Origin: Lachnospiraceae bacterium
GTDB lineage: Bacteria; Bacillota; Clostridia; Lachnospirales; Lachnospiraceae
DNA length: 37,099 nt
Assembly (NCBI GenBank): GCA_022773965.1
Contig: JALFNQ010000014.1
Location: 1-37,099, forward strand
Direction: 5' to 3'
Shown one piece after another: positions 27,655 to 36,146 of the stretch (position 1 is the stretch's first letter; every line of letters begins with the position of its first letter). Both the position numbers and the translations under genes were made by a program. Below the pieces are notes generated by a model. It was given only the letters and a program-made list of their open reading frames with translations, ran no database searches and had not been told where the DNA came from.

Positions 27655-27672
27655 GGCACGAAGCCCTGCTTT
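27645..27672 (-). terminator. Terminator of degV
   Basis: AAAGCAGGGC-TTCG-TGCCTTGCTTT hairpin with a stable TTCG loop, then T-run on the minus strand, 33 bases after the stop. It could also work on the plus strand. Confidence 0.8.
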
Positions 27673-27704
27673 TCCTTTTTGTAATTATGAACTTTTTATA
27701 AACT

Positions 27705-28562
27705 CTAGACAGCCAGTATCACGCCTCCATCATTGGCATACATGGAGCTGACACCCGCAGTGTCAACGATCACGATATTTTTGAAATGAGCCAGCTTCTC
27801 GATCCGTTCACACACCCGCTTTGCACGCTCCGGGCAGTTGCAGTGGGAAATGGCAAGCACCTTTTCCTCACAGTTTTTCGTGACAGCCAGCATCTTTTCC
27901 ACCATGCTCTCCAAGGCCTTGTTCATACCCCGCGCCTGTCCAAGCTGCTGGATCGTGCCAAGATCCGTAGATCCCATGACCGGCTTAATATTGAGTGCCG
28001 TCGCAAGCGCTGCCTTCAGATTACTCAGACGGCCGTTTTTGCGCAGCGTTTCCAGACTTTCCAGAACGAAAAAGGTGTTCATCTCCGCGATGTAGGCATC
28101 CACCTTCTCTACGATCTGCTCAAAGGGCTCTCCGGCCTCCTCATATTCCTGAATCTTCATACCGATCAGCGTCTCGCCGATGGAGGCCGACCTGGAATCA
28201 AACACATGGATCTTCGTGCATCCTGCTGCACCATGGGCACTCTGATGCTCCTCATATAATTCCTTTGCCAGCATGGCGCTGTTATAAGAGCCGGACAACT
28301 GAGAAGACAGTGTGATCATATAAACATGCTCCGTACCCTCACCAAAGGCATCCATAAAACGCGCCGGCGGCGGACAGGAGGATTTCGGGCAATTCGGGCT
28401 CTCCTTTACCTTCTGCAAAAACTCTTTCTGATCAAAGCTCGCATCATCCAGAACGTGATAGTCATCCACATCCAGCTCCAATGCCACATTTTCAAAATGC
28501 GGATCCTTTTTTAATGCATCTGTCAGCTCACCGCAGCTGTCAATCACAATCTTATAACGCAT
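27705..28562 (-). CDS. DegV family fatty-acid-binding protein
   Basis: 285 residues. DegV/FakB proteins bind a fatty acid and, in Firmicutes with FakA, present it for phosphorylation before phospholipid synthesis. Seen: KIVIDSCGELT at the start, the lipid-pocket loop ITLSSQLSGSYNSAMLA (about 82-98), VFDSRSASIGETL, and LESLETLRKNGRLSNLKA followed by NIKPVM. The loop NCPKSSCPPPARF is a Cys-containing variant of the usual TSQPSP-type segment. AGGAGG precedes the ATG. It is transcribed alone, with its own terminator. No FakA homologue is in the window. Confidence 0.93.
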   Translation of the reverse strand: MRYKIVIDSCGELTDALKKDPHFENVALELDVDDYHVLDDASFDQKEFLQKVKESPNCPKSSCPPPARFMDAFGEGTEHVYMITLSSQLSGSYNSAMLAKELYEEHQSAHGAAGCTKIHVFDSRSASIGETLIGMKIQEYEEAGEPFEQIVEKVDAYIAEMNTFFVLESLETLRKNGRLSNLKAALATALNIKPVMGSTDLGTIQQLGQARGMNKALESMVEKMLAVTKNCEEKVLAISHCNCPERAKRVCERIEKLAHFKNIVIVDTAGVSSMYANDGGVILAV

Positions 28563-28710
28563 GTCTTCCTCCTGAATACTTGTAACATTTTTGTTTTTAG
28601 TATGTACAATTTATATAATTACATCATGTAGTTTTAATTACTAGATTAAGAGTAGCATACTTAACTCCATTTGAAAAGACTTTTTCCAGATTTTATAAAA
28701 AATTTATGGT

Positions 28711-29841
28711 TTAAAAATAGATACTCAAAATATGAAGCTCTTTATCCGGCACATAATAGATCTGGGAAATCCCTTTACAATAATCCGTAATATACTGTCC
28801 GTCAATAAAATACTCCTTTGCCCGGGCAAGCAGCTCTTCATCCGCAAATTTCAAAGAAACGCTCTTCCGGCCCTTTTCATATGCTTCCGCAAGCTTTCTG
28901 CCGATAGCCTCTGCATCCCAGCTGTCAAAATAAAGCTTCCTTTTAACATAATAATTGTTGTCTGTGCTGTCACAATCAGCAAGGGGAAAATCCACCTGTG
29001 GCTGGTGATTGATGAACAGCTCCTCCGACGTGATATTCAGATACCCATAATTGACACTGTCTGTCACACCTGTATTTTCTCCCAGAAAATCCGCATTTCC
29101 CCATGTCACATCCAGATAATAATATGCTCCGTCAAGCAAAACCATATTCCAGGCATGTGGCTGTCCCTGTGCAGTTCCCGTAATGGTCACACATGGAACA
29201 CCCGCCTGCTGCAACAGATACTGGGTCGCAGATGCATAGCCCTGACACACTGTCTTTTTTTCTAAAAACACACTCAAAATATTCTGATTATTTTCTGCAC
29301 TCATATCATAAGCCACTTCACGGATCAGCGTTTGATAAAGTACCTCTGTTTTCTCATAACCGCTCTCGCATTTTGCAAGCCGTTCCAGATATGAGTCTAT
29401 CACCGGCTGCATCTTCAGACGGTAAGCATCCACTTGTTCCGGGGTATAAGCATACTCTACCGCAAAGCTGACCGCGCATGGCCTGCCAAATACCGAAAAC
29501 TCGCTGTAAGAACAGCTCTCCACCCAGAAAATCTCCCCATGATCAGCGCAGATGGCATTGTAGCATTTCTCAACATCCGATTTATCTATCGTTGAAAGGG
29601 GAATATTTTCCTTCATATTCATGATTCCGTCAAGCATTTCGTCATAAACGAGCTGCTGTTTCTCACTCAACGTGTTATGTACATAACGATCCTCAGACAC
29701 ACAGATTGACTCATCATGACCGCCCCCTGATCCAACAGAGTGCAAAACTGCTGAAAATTCCGCACTTCCACATCCGGTAAGAAATAGCAGCACCACTGTC
29801 ATCCACAACACGCTGCACATTTTTTTCATTTTTCTATCCAT
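28711..29841 (-). CDS. Lipoprotein with transglutaminase-like cysteine protease domain
   Basis: 376 residues from ATG 29841 (GAGGAAGG upstream; the frame is open to 29970 but without a signal peptide at its start). Signal peptide with lipobox LTGC (Cys24). The C-terminal half is a transglutaminase-like core with a full triad: Cys199 in KTVCQGYASA, His229 in QPHAWNMV and Asp244 in YYLDVTWGN. In bacteria such surface proteins are usually peptidases or structural proteins rather than cross-linkers. The N-terminal 150 residues show no family I recognise. It is divergent from the DUF5721 gene. Confidence 0.88.
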   Translation of the reverse strand: MDRKMKKMCSVLWMTVVLLFLTGCGSAEFSAVLHSVGSGGGHDESICVSEDRYVHNTLSEKQQLVYDEMLDGIMNMKENIPLSTIDKSDVEKCYNAICADHGEIFWVESCSYSEFSVFGRPCAVSFAVEYAYTPEQVDAYRLKMQPVIDSYLERLAKCESGYEKTEVLYQTLIREVAYDMSAENNQNILSVFLEKKTVCQGYASATQYLLQQAGVPCVTITGTAQGQPHAWNMVLLDGAYYYLDVTWGNADFLGENTGVTDSVNYGYLNITSEELFINHQPQVDFPLADCDSTDNNYYVKRKLYFDSWDAEAIGRKLAEAYEKGRKSVSLKFADEELLARAKEYFIDGQYITDYCKGISQIYYVPDKELHILSIYF

Positions 29842-29886
29842 GACACCTTCCTCATACTTTTTTTCATTTCCCGGCTCACTGCTTTG

Positions 29887-29895
29887 TGCTATAAT
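29887..29895 (+). promoter_or_regulatory. Extended -10 promoter of the DUF5721 gene
   Basis: TGCTATAAT, 42 bases before the ATG at 29938; -35 weak (TTTCCC at the 17-base position). Confidence 0.6.
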
Positions 29896-29937
29896 AGACG
29901 CAGGTGTAAAAAAACAAGCAATGGAGTATCTATTATT

Positions 29938-30441
29938 ATGAAAGCATTCTACATCAAAGACCAGAAGCAATTTATGAACCGGCTCTTAAAAAGTGAACTG
30001 TTTGATCACTTTCTGCTGGCAGAGGCTACGATCCACGGTGCCATCTCCTACAGCGTAGACGGACATATCAACCGTGATTTTTTTGACACAGAGGAACAAG
30101 GCACCCTCACTGCAGACGGTAGCGAATACCTTCCGTTTTCCCATGTTCGTTCCATCTGCTACGAACTGATCCGTGGAAAACACACTCCTTTATATATGAA
30201 ATTCGTGTTTGTGCTCTCCCCTGCGAACGCAAAAAAAACAATCCTTCAGACAGATACTGGCTTTTCCGCTGAAGATATCAGTGGCATTTTCCTGAATCTG
30301 ACCTTCCGTGACGGCCAGATGGTACTGACTACCGGTGTATCCTACCGCACCTTCTCGCTGGATCGTTCCTTTGACAACGCCTGGGACACGCTTGCTGCGC
30401 GCTTTTTAGACAATCACGGGATTGATTACGATGTGCGCTGA
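29938..30441 (+). CDS. DUF5721 family protein, function unknown
   Basis: 167 residues from ATG 29938, with GGAG 11 bases upstream; the open frame before it has no better start. The opening MKAFYIKDQKQFMNRLL followed by FDHFLLAEATI matches, from recall, the DUF5721 family of Clostridia. It is a soluble alpha/beta protein with no signal peptide or cysteine-rich site. Nothing nearby shows its role. It faces lspA with 21 bases between stops; a weak CACGG/CCGTG stem with six T (30415-30452) may end its transcript. Confidence 0.8.
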   Translation: MKAFYIKDQKQFMNRLLKSELFDHFLLAEATIHGAISYSVDGHINRDFFDTEEQGTLTADGSEYLPFSHVRSICYELIRGKHTPLYMKFVFVLSPANAKKTILQTDTGFSAEDISGIFLNLTFRDGQMVLTTGVSYRTFSLDRSFDNAWDTLAARFLDNHGIDYDVR

Positions 30442-30462
30442 CCGTGTTTTTTCACGACAGCA

Positions 30463-30930
30463 CTATGTCTGATCGGATTTTCCCAAAACGTAAAGTAAAA
30501 CACCTGCAAATACACAAAAATCCGAACAGTTAAATACGATTTTTTGAAGCTTTTTGAAACGCTCTCCTGCGTGGATAGAAAAATAATCCGTGACATATCC
30601 TCGCTCTACCCGGTCGACCAGATTGCTGGCACCTCCTCCGATGAGAAGCGCAAGACCAGTCTTTGCAAGCGTTCTTTTCTCCGCCTTTTGCATTCGGACA
30701 AGCTCCCCAAAAGCTGCACCCAGCAACGCACTATTCATCACAAGCACCAGCTTTGGCTTTTTTCCAAGTGCACCAAGCGCCACACCGTCATTGTGAAGCA
30801 GCCGCAATCGGATACGACCTCCAAAAAGGTCTTTTTCCTTTCCATCTGCCAGCTTTTTTTCCGCACATTCCTTGACAGCCCCGTCTCCCAACACGATTGC
30901 CAGCGGAATCGATATCCATTTAACCATCAT
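30463..30930 (-). CDS. lspA: Signal peptidase II-like (lipoprotein signal peptidase)
   Basis: 155 residues; the start ATG at 30930 overlaps the kinase stop as ATGA and has AAGGA upstream. LspA cuts lipoprotein signal peptides before the lipidated Cys in the membrane. Family marks: HNDGVALGA (the N-x-G-x-x-x-G site, 47-55), SNLVDRVERGYVTDYF (102-117) and FNCSDFCVFAG (133-143). The expected catalytic pair is Asp115 and Asp137. Hydrophobic helices are shorter and more charged than in typical LspA, so it may be a second, specialised copy. The placement as last gene of a phosphorelay operon is unusual. Confidence 0.85.
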   Translation of the reverse strand: MMVKWISIPLAIVLGDGAVKECAEKKLADGKEKDLFGGRIRLRLLHNDGVALGALGKKPKLVLVMNSALLGAAFGELVRMQKAEKRTLAKTGLALLIGGGASNLVDRVERGYVTDYFSIHAGERFKKLQKIVFNCSDFCVFAGVLLYVLGKSDQT

Positions 30931-33293
30931 ATATTTTCCTTTTTCTTCCATTTATTTACGAGTTGTTCACAAGTCTCAGAGTCAAAATCTGCGGTTGCCT
31001 CACGCAAATCTTCCAAAAGTTCTTTCTCCTCACCCTCAAACTGATAGTTTGCCATTTGAGCCAACGCAGCCTCCATCGCATCAATATCAAGCTCACTGAT
31101 TGCCTCCTGCATATCATTCAGCAGATGCTGCAACTCACTGCGCGAGATCGTCTGCAACGCAGACTCGCTCTTTGTCTCCTCCACGCACCACGGAGCCAGT
31201 ATCTCCTGATAAGAGCTGTATGTTTCCAGAAGCACGCCGGTCTGTGCATCGATCAGTGCCTCATCCTTCGCATTGCCGGCCGCCTCCAGCCGCTCTGCCA
31301 GATCTGCCAGACCCATAGCCCCGATCTGTCTGGATGCACTCTTTAACGCATGCACCTCCACCGTATAAGCCTGATAGTCACGCTCCTGCCAGTATTTCCT
31401 GATCAATGCACACTTTTTTCCAATCACACGGTAATATTCCTTAAGCACACTCCAAAAGAGCTTTTCGCTGCCCAGCTTTGCATATGCTGCCTGAATATCA
31501 AGATCTCCGATCTGCGGCAGATTTGCACGCTCCACACTCTGCGGCCGGACATCCAACAGCTCGCCCTTACGCCTTTTTATTTTATCTTTTGGCAGCCATC
31601 TGCGCACTGCATCAACCAAAACCTTCAATTCCATCGGTTTTGGCACAAAATCATTCAGTCCTTCCTCCTGAAACATTTCCTGCACGCCATTCACCGCATT
31701 TGCGGTCAAGGCAACAATGGGCAGATCTGCATACTCTGGAAAACGTCTCCGTATCTCATGTGTTGTCTCCACACCATCCATTTCAGGCATCATGTGATCC
31801 ATAAACACAATATCATACATCGTCTGCTGCACCATCTCTATGGCTTCTTCTCCGCTGAGTGCCGTGTCGATCTGCATCTCAAGCGGCTCCAAAAGTCCCT
31901 TGGTCACAGTCAGATTGATCGCATTGTCATCCACAACCAGAACACGCGCTTCCGGTGCCACAAAGGTAAAGTTCTCCATCTCCGCATCGATCTTTTCGAT
32001 CGTCTCGTCCAGTTTAGACACATCGGCAGGCGTAGCATCCACCACCTTCTGAGGCAAATCAAAAACAAAGGTACTCCCCACTCCGTAAACGCTTTCCACA
32101 TGAATCGAACCGCTCATCAGCTCCAACAGCTGTTTGGTAATAGAAAGTCCCAAACCACTGCCCTCCATGTTGCGGTTTCTTTTGCTGTCTACCTGCTGAA
32201 AAGAAATGAAGATTTTTTCCAGATTCTCCGGTTTAATACCACTGCCGGTATCTGCGACTTCGCCATGCAATATGATCTCATCCTCACCACTCTTGCGGAT
32301 TGAAATCAGAAGCTTGACATTTCCCTTCTGTGTAAACTTTACCGCATTATTTAAAAGATTGATCAATATCTGCTGCACACGGATACTGTCACCGAACAAC
32401 CGGCTCGGAAGATTCTGGGAAATATCTGTCAAAAGCTGGACATTTTTTTCACCGATACGTGTACGGATCATGCTCACAACATTGTGAATGACTGCTAACG
32501 GTTCATATTCCGTCTCCACAATATCCATCTTTCCTGACTCAATCTTTGAAAAATCCAAAATATCATTGATGATCGTAAGCAATGCATGACCGGAGGACTT
32601 GATCTGGCGGATATAATTTCTTGCATTTTCCGGAAGCTCCTCCCGCAGTGCCAGCTCTGCCATGCCGATCACTGCATTCATCGGTGTGCGGATCTCATGA
32701 CTCATATTTGCCAGAAAATCTGACTTCATGCGGGCAGCCCTCTCAATCTCGATATTCGCCAGATAGGACTGCATGCCGCGATACGCCATCGTTGAGAGCA
32801 CATCTGCCAGGGAATACAACGCCTGGGAAGCTTTTTTGACATAGTCACGATCCAACACTCTGACCTTTTTTACTGCCTCCACATACGCATCGGGATCGAT
32901 TCCCATACGTCTGGCATTTTCCCGATAGCGGTCCAGATCCGGCGTTCCCGTCAACACCTGTCCACCGATAAAGCTGCCCACCATCCGTCCGTCAACCATG
33001 ATCGGTGCCGCAAAATCCACAAGACCTGCATGACAGTCATAAGTACATGCATGTCCCGCTGCCAGAGTGATCTCTGCCCCCCGCTTGTCACACAGTCCAC
33101 AACGGAAGGCACCGATTTTTGTAGCACGGGTATATTTCATACAAAAATCCGTAAAATTCGAACCGTTTGTAACTGCAACACCCTCCGCGTCTGTTGTCAG
33201 CGCAGCCATGCCTGTCATATCAGCGAAGGCATCCTGCACCCGCTGCAATGTCTCAACATCTATCAGTTCCGTCAAATATAAATGATCCGCCAT
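30927..33293 (-). CDS. Soluble hybrid histidine kinase with PocR sensory domain
   Basis: 788 residues, no membrane helices. Residues 1-170 are a PocR-type sensory domain with the conserved cysteines 51, 65, 68, 83 and 87 (RCGLCDK, CTYDCHAGL) that could hold a metal; PocR domains are thought to sense small organic ligands. Then HisKA with His199 (HEIRTPMN), an intact ATPase (Asn316 in NLLNNAVKF, ADTGSG, GSGLGL), a receiver with Asp499 (FMDHMMPEMDG), HPt with His648 (VHALKSAS) and a charged helical tail with LDIDAMEA and FDSETCEQ repeats. The start ATG at 33293 has AAAGAG nearby. It follows a response regulator gene by 48 bases and is coupled to lspA downstream. Confidence 0.92.
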   Translation of the reverse strand: MADHLYLTELIDVETLQRVQDAFADMTGMAALTTDAEGVAVTNGSNFTDFCMKYTRATKIGAFRCGLCDKRGAEITLAAGHACTYDCHAGLVDFAAPIMVDGRMVGSFIGGQVLTGTPDLDRYRENARRMGIDPDAYVEAVKKVRVLDRDYVKKASQALYSLADVLSTMAYRGMQSYLANIEIERAARMKSDFLANMSHEIRTPMNAVIGMAELALREELPENARNYIRQIKSSGHALLTIINDILDFSKIESGKMDIVETEYEPLAVIHNVVSMIRTRIGEKNVQLLTDISQNLPSRLFGDSIRVQQILINLLNNAVKFTQKGNVKLLISIRKSGEDEIILHGEVADTGSGIKPENLEKIFISFQQVDSKRNRNMEGSGLGLSITKQLLELMSGSIHVESVYGVGSTFVFDLPQKVVDATPADVSKLDETIEKIDAEMENFTFVAPEARVLVVDDNAINLTVTKGLLEPLEMQIDTALSGEEAIEMVQQTMYDIVFMDHMMPEMDGVETTHEIRRRFPEYADLPIVALTANAVNGVQEMFQEEGLNDFVPKPMELKVLVDAVRRWLPKDKIKRRKGELLDVRPQSVERANLPQIGDLDIQAAYAKLGSEKLFWSVLKEYYRVIGKKCALIRKYWQERDYQAYTVEVHALKSASRQIGAMGLADLAERLEAAGNAKDEALIDAQTGVLLETYSSYQEILAPWCVEETKSESALQTISRSELQHLLNDMQEAISELDIDAMEAALAQMANYQFEGEEKELLEDLREATADFDSETCEQLVNKWKKKENI

Positions 33294-33341
33294 CTCTTTT
33301 CATCACTCTTTCTTCTGCTGTAAATTTAAGCCGGGGCAGCT

Positions 33342-34199
33342 TCAATCAACGATCTCTGCCACAGTCTTTTTTAATCGCTCACTATCGATCGGCTTTAACA
33401 GATACCCCCTGGGTCTCATTGCCAGTACAGCCGAGATACGTTCTCTGTCAGACACACCCGTCAGAAATACGACCGGAATATGCCTAAGTCCCGGGTTCTG
33501 TAAAATCTTCTCATACACTTCCGCTCCACTCTGCCCCGGCATCTCATAATCAAGCAAAATGAGATCCGTGCGCCTTGTCTCCAGAAATTTTAATGCAACC
33601 TTTCCGCTAATGGCAGCAGCCACATCATACCGGTCTCCCAAAATCTCCTTGATCATGCGCAGCATACTGCTGTCATCATCCACCACCAGCACATGGCGGC
33701 GCTCTCCCGGTGCCCGCTGTGCCGGCATAGCGGCCATTTCATTGACCGCTTCTGCCGCAGCTGCCAGCAGGTCATCCAGAGAAGTGCCGGAGCCCAACGG
33801 CGTACTGGAGCTGCCTGAAGCCGGTGTGCCACTCTCCTTTAAGGCAGAACTATCACCCACTTCATAGTCTGTGAGTACCCTGGGCCGGTTCTTCCGAAAC
33901 GCAGCCATGGAATCCAGATAGGAATCTATCTGCATGCCCATGATCGGGCAGGTCGTAGTCCTGCTCCTGCGAACCGTATAGTCAGCCGTTGCCGGCATCA
34001 AGCGTTCAAATTCATCACATTTTGTGCCATCGCCGGCAACTACCAGCGAGCAGCCAAGCTCCTTTATATACGCCTTTATACTGCGCAGCTTTGCAAAATC
34101 TTCCCTTCTCTCATCATACAGACAAAATACCAGTGCATCCGCATCATAGTATTTCAGATGTCCAAGGATATCCTCCTCTCTGCTGCTGCAGCTGAGCAT
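33342..34199 (-). CDS. Response regulator with N-terminal pseudo-receiver (5' end frameshifted)
   Basis: 285 residues in the intact frame. Residues 1-95 read as the rest of a receiver-like fold (ALVFCLY, then CSLVVAGDG) without a phosphoacceptor Asp. A Ser/Gly/Ala-rich linker follows, then a complete receiver from about 168: Asp174-176, phosphoacceptor Asp217 (LILLDYEMP), Thr247 and Lys269. There is no DNA-binding output. No ribosome binding site sits at 34199: the natural start is ATG 34285, seven bases after AGGAGG, but that frame is separated from this one by a one-base shift in a six-A run (34224-34229). With one more base the two join into a protein of about 314 residues. The kinase gene follows 48 bases downstream. 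Confidence 0.8.
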   Translation of the reverse strand: MLSCSSREEDILGHLKYYDADALVFCLYDERREDFAKLRSIKAYIKELGCSLVVAGDGTKCDEFERLMPATADYTVRRSRTTTCPIMGMQIDSYLDSMAAFRKNRPRVLTDYEVGDSSALKESGTPASGSSSTPLGSGTSLDDLLAAAAEAVNEMAAMPAQRAPGERRHVLVVDDDSSMLRMIKEILGDRYDVAAAISGKVALKFLETRRTDLILLDYEMPGQSGAEVYEKILQNPGLRHIPVVFLTGVSDRERISAVLAMRPRGYLLKPIDSERLKKTVAEIVD

Positions 34200-34285
34200 C
34201 TCAAATCGCGCCTGCAGCTGTGTAAAAAATCATTGATCAGCGAACGGTTTGCACCAAATAATAATAATTTCTTTTTCTCTATCAT
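34154..34285 (-). pseudogene. Frameshifted 5' end of the response regulator gene
   Basis: ATG 34285 with AGGAGG seven bases before it opens 43 codons: MIEKKKLLLFGANRSLINDF, then out-of-frame residues to TGA at 34154-34156. The first 20 residues are a fine first strand of a receiver-like domain. Inserting one T into the T6 run (plus-strand A6, 34224-34229) gives NDFFTQLQARFEMLSCSS and continues into the long frame. A sequencing or assembly error in a homopolymer is as likely as a true mutation or slippage control. Confidence 0.75.
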
Positions 34286-34361
34286 TTTATGTCCTCCTGC
34301 GGTCTTGGATCACTTTATCTATATTTTAACAGAAACCATTCAAAAAAACTACTGTCAGCTG

Positions 34362-36047
34362 TCACGAAAGCCCTGCCAGATTCAAAAAAGTCCGTGCCAG
34401 ATTCAGTTTTCCGTAGCCCCATTCACGATTTGGATACAGCTGGCCCACATCCTGCACCGCTCCGCGGATAAATTCGCTCTTCACATCCGCTGTATTGGCC
34501 GCCGCAAGATTTCCGCGAACAACTGCCCACTCCATAAACATGGCGGCCGCTCCCGCCGTGATCGCAGCACCATAGGAAGTGCCCGTGTGTTCCTGCCCTC
34601 CTGCACCCACGATATCCACGGCAGGTGCCACAAAATCCGGCTTGATCGCCCCTGTGATCGTGTAGCCGCGCCCGGACTCCAAAAACAGAGCACCACTCAG
34701 GTCATTGTAGCCACCTACTGTGATGGGCACCCTGGCGGTACTGGGCACTGTAAGTGTCGTGTCCGGATTCGAGGAGAGAAAATAGACCGGCGACTCTAAA
34801 AAAGCACTGATCGGCAGCCACATATGAAAGGAACCATAAATAAAATTTTTCGGAAATACAAGGATCTTCCAGATACCCTTCGTTGGCCGTTCAAAGCGCA
34901 GATAAATGAGCTGATTGGCACTGCGCGCTCCAACGATCCGATAATCCACCGTTAGCATCGTTCCCTCCAGCACAAAAGAGTACTCCCGTCTTCCCAGCCG
35001 CTCCGCCGGAATGCGCGACAAGCGCTCTCCCGCCGGCGAGACCACCGCCACCTCGAACAGCTGCGGCTCCGCCGACCACATCTCGATCCCAAAACCGCTC
35101 ATCGTACGCTCCACATTGATCTCAACAGTCTGAACCGAATCCTTATCCGGCACCTGTCCGTAATAGTGATGGCGTGCATTCGCCTCATTTCCTGCTGCCG
35201 TCACTACCACACGGCGCCGCCGCTGTCCGATATCATCCAAAAAATGGGACAGATAGGAATTGCCTCCGTGCGTACCATTGTTCGTGCCAAGGGCTACCAG
35301 CAGCACAAGAGCCTGATTCCGCGCCACAGCCAGGCGGTTCAGATAATCGATCCCCAGCATCACGTCATTTTCCTGATATGCCACCGCCCCATCCGGAATA
35401 AAATAAAAATCCCGCAGATACGGCTTTGCCTCCTTCAGCTTCACAACTGCAAGCTCCGCATAAGGGGCTGCACCCGAAAAGCCGGTAACCGGATTCACCG
35501 AGCCCGCCGCAATGGATGCCACAGCTGTACCGTGTCCCACCGGATCATTCTCCGGCACCGTGAGTAGCGGATTTTCATTTGCCAGTGCCTCATTTAGCAT
35601 TTCCTGTGTATATTCCTGTCCATAGAAATAGTTTTCCGGCGGCGTGCCATCCTCCACGGTCTGATCCCAGATCGAAATGATCCGGCTGGAGCCATCCTCA
35701 TAACGAAACGCCATATCCTCATAGGAAATGCCACTGTCAACGATCCCCACCAGCACACCCTCACCTGTAAGCGCCAGATTCGGCTGGTTTCGGATACTTA
35801 AGATTCCACTGGCATCCAACGCCCTCTCCGACAGTGGTGTCAGACACTTTGGCACCGCACTGTAGGTATAAGTCCCAAAATTAATCTCCGGCAGCATATC
35901 CCTGTTAAAATACCACATTTGATATGCGCCATCCAGCTTCATCAGACACTCCGTCTCTGTCATACCCTCCACAACATCCTCATTGCGCAGCATCAGATCA
36001 TACCAATCGTTTGAATAAACTGCTTCCCTGCATTTCTGGTCTACCAT
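34362..36047 (-). CDS. Subtilisin-like serine protease (S8, Csp-like, no signal peptide)
   Basis: 561 residues from ATG 36047 (GAGGGAG 11 bases upstream); an ATG at 36071 has no good site, so the start is uncertain by eight residues. The S8 triad is complete: Asp104 (GIVDSGIS), His172 (GHGTAVASIAAG) and Ser491 (HTGTSYGAA), with VVVTAAGNE as the oxyanion segment. Between His and Ser lies an insert of about 150 residues rich in beta strands, like the jelly-roll domain of clostridial Csp germination proteases. There is an N-terminal pro-region of about 90 residues but no signal peptide or anchor. A Csp-like role in spores is possible but unproven. It lies between a phosphorelay and an amino-acid importer. 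Confidence 0.9.
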   Translation of the reverse strand: MVDQKCREAVYSNDWYDLMLRNEDVVEGMTETECLMKLDGAYQMWYFNRDMLPEINFGTYTYSAVPKCLTPLSERALDASGILSIRNQPNLALTGEGVLVGIVDSGISYEDMAFRYEDGSSRIISIWDQTVEDGTPPENYFYGQEYTQEMLNEALANENPLLTVPENDPVGHGTAVASIAAGSVNPVTGFSGAAPYAELAVVKLKEAKPYLRDFYFIPDGAVAYQENDVMLGIDYLNRLAVARNQALVLLVALGTNNGTHGGNSYLSHFLDDIGQRRRRVVVTAAGNEANARHHYYGQVPDKDSVQTVEINVERTMSGFGIEMWSAEPQLFEVAVVSPAGERLSRIPAERLGRREYSFVLEGTMLTVDYRIVGARSANQLIYLRFERPTKGIWKILVFPKNFIYGSFHMWLPISAFLESPVYFLSSNPDTTLTVPSTARVPITVGGYNDLSGALFLESGRGYTITGAIKPDFVAPAVDIVGAGGQEHTGTSYGAAITAGAAAMFMEWAVVRGNLAAANTADVKSEFIRGAVQDVGQLYPNREWGYGKLNLARTFLNLAGLS

Positions 36048-36090
36048 CCTATACAAGACTCCCTCATACACCTATCATATTATGATATGC

Positions 36091-36117
36091 AAAAACCGCC
36101 CGGATCGTTCCGGGCGG
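36091..36117 (-). terminator. Terminator of the amino-acid ABC transporter operon
   Basis: CCGCCCGG/CCGGGCGG stem (36096-36103/36110-36117) with a 6-base loop, then five T on the minus strand. Confidence 0.85.
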
Positions 36118-36146
36118 CTGTTCGCACTGTTAGCTTACATTCTATT

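Noticed and set aside
31350-32303. 317-codon plus-strand open frame opposite the PocR kinase
   Set aside because: Antisense shadow; every kinase motif is on the other strand and the product has no recognisable feature.
33294-33341. Separate promoter between the response regulator and the PocR kinase
   Set aside because: The 48 bases hold no convincing -35/-10 pair; co-transcription is simpler.
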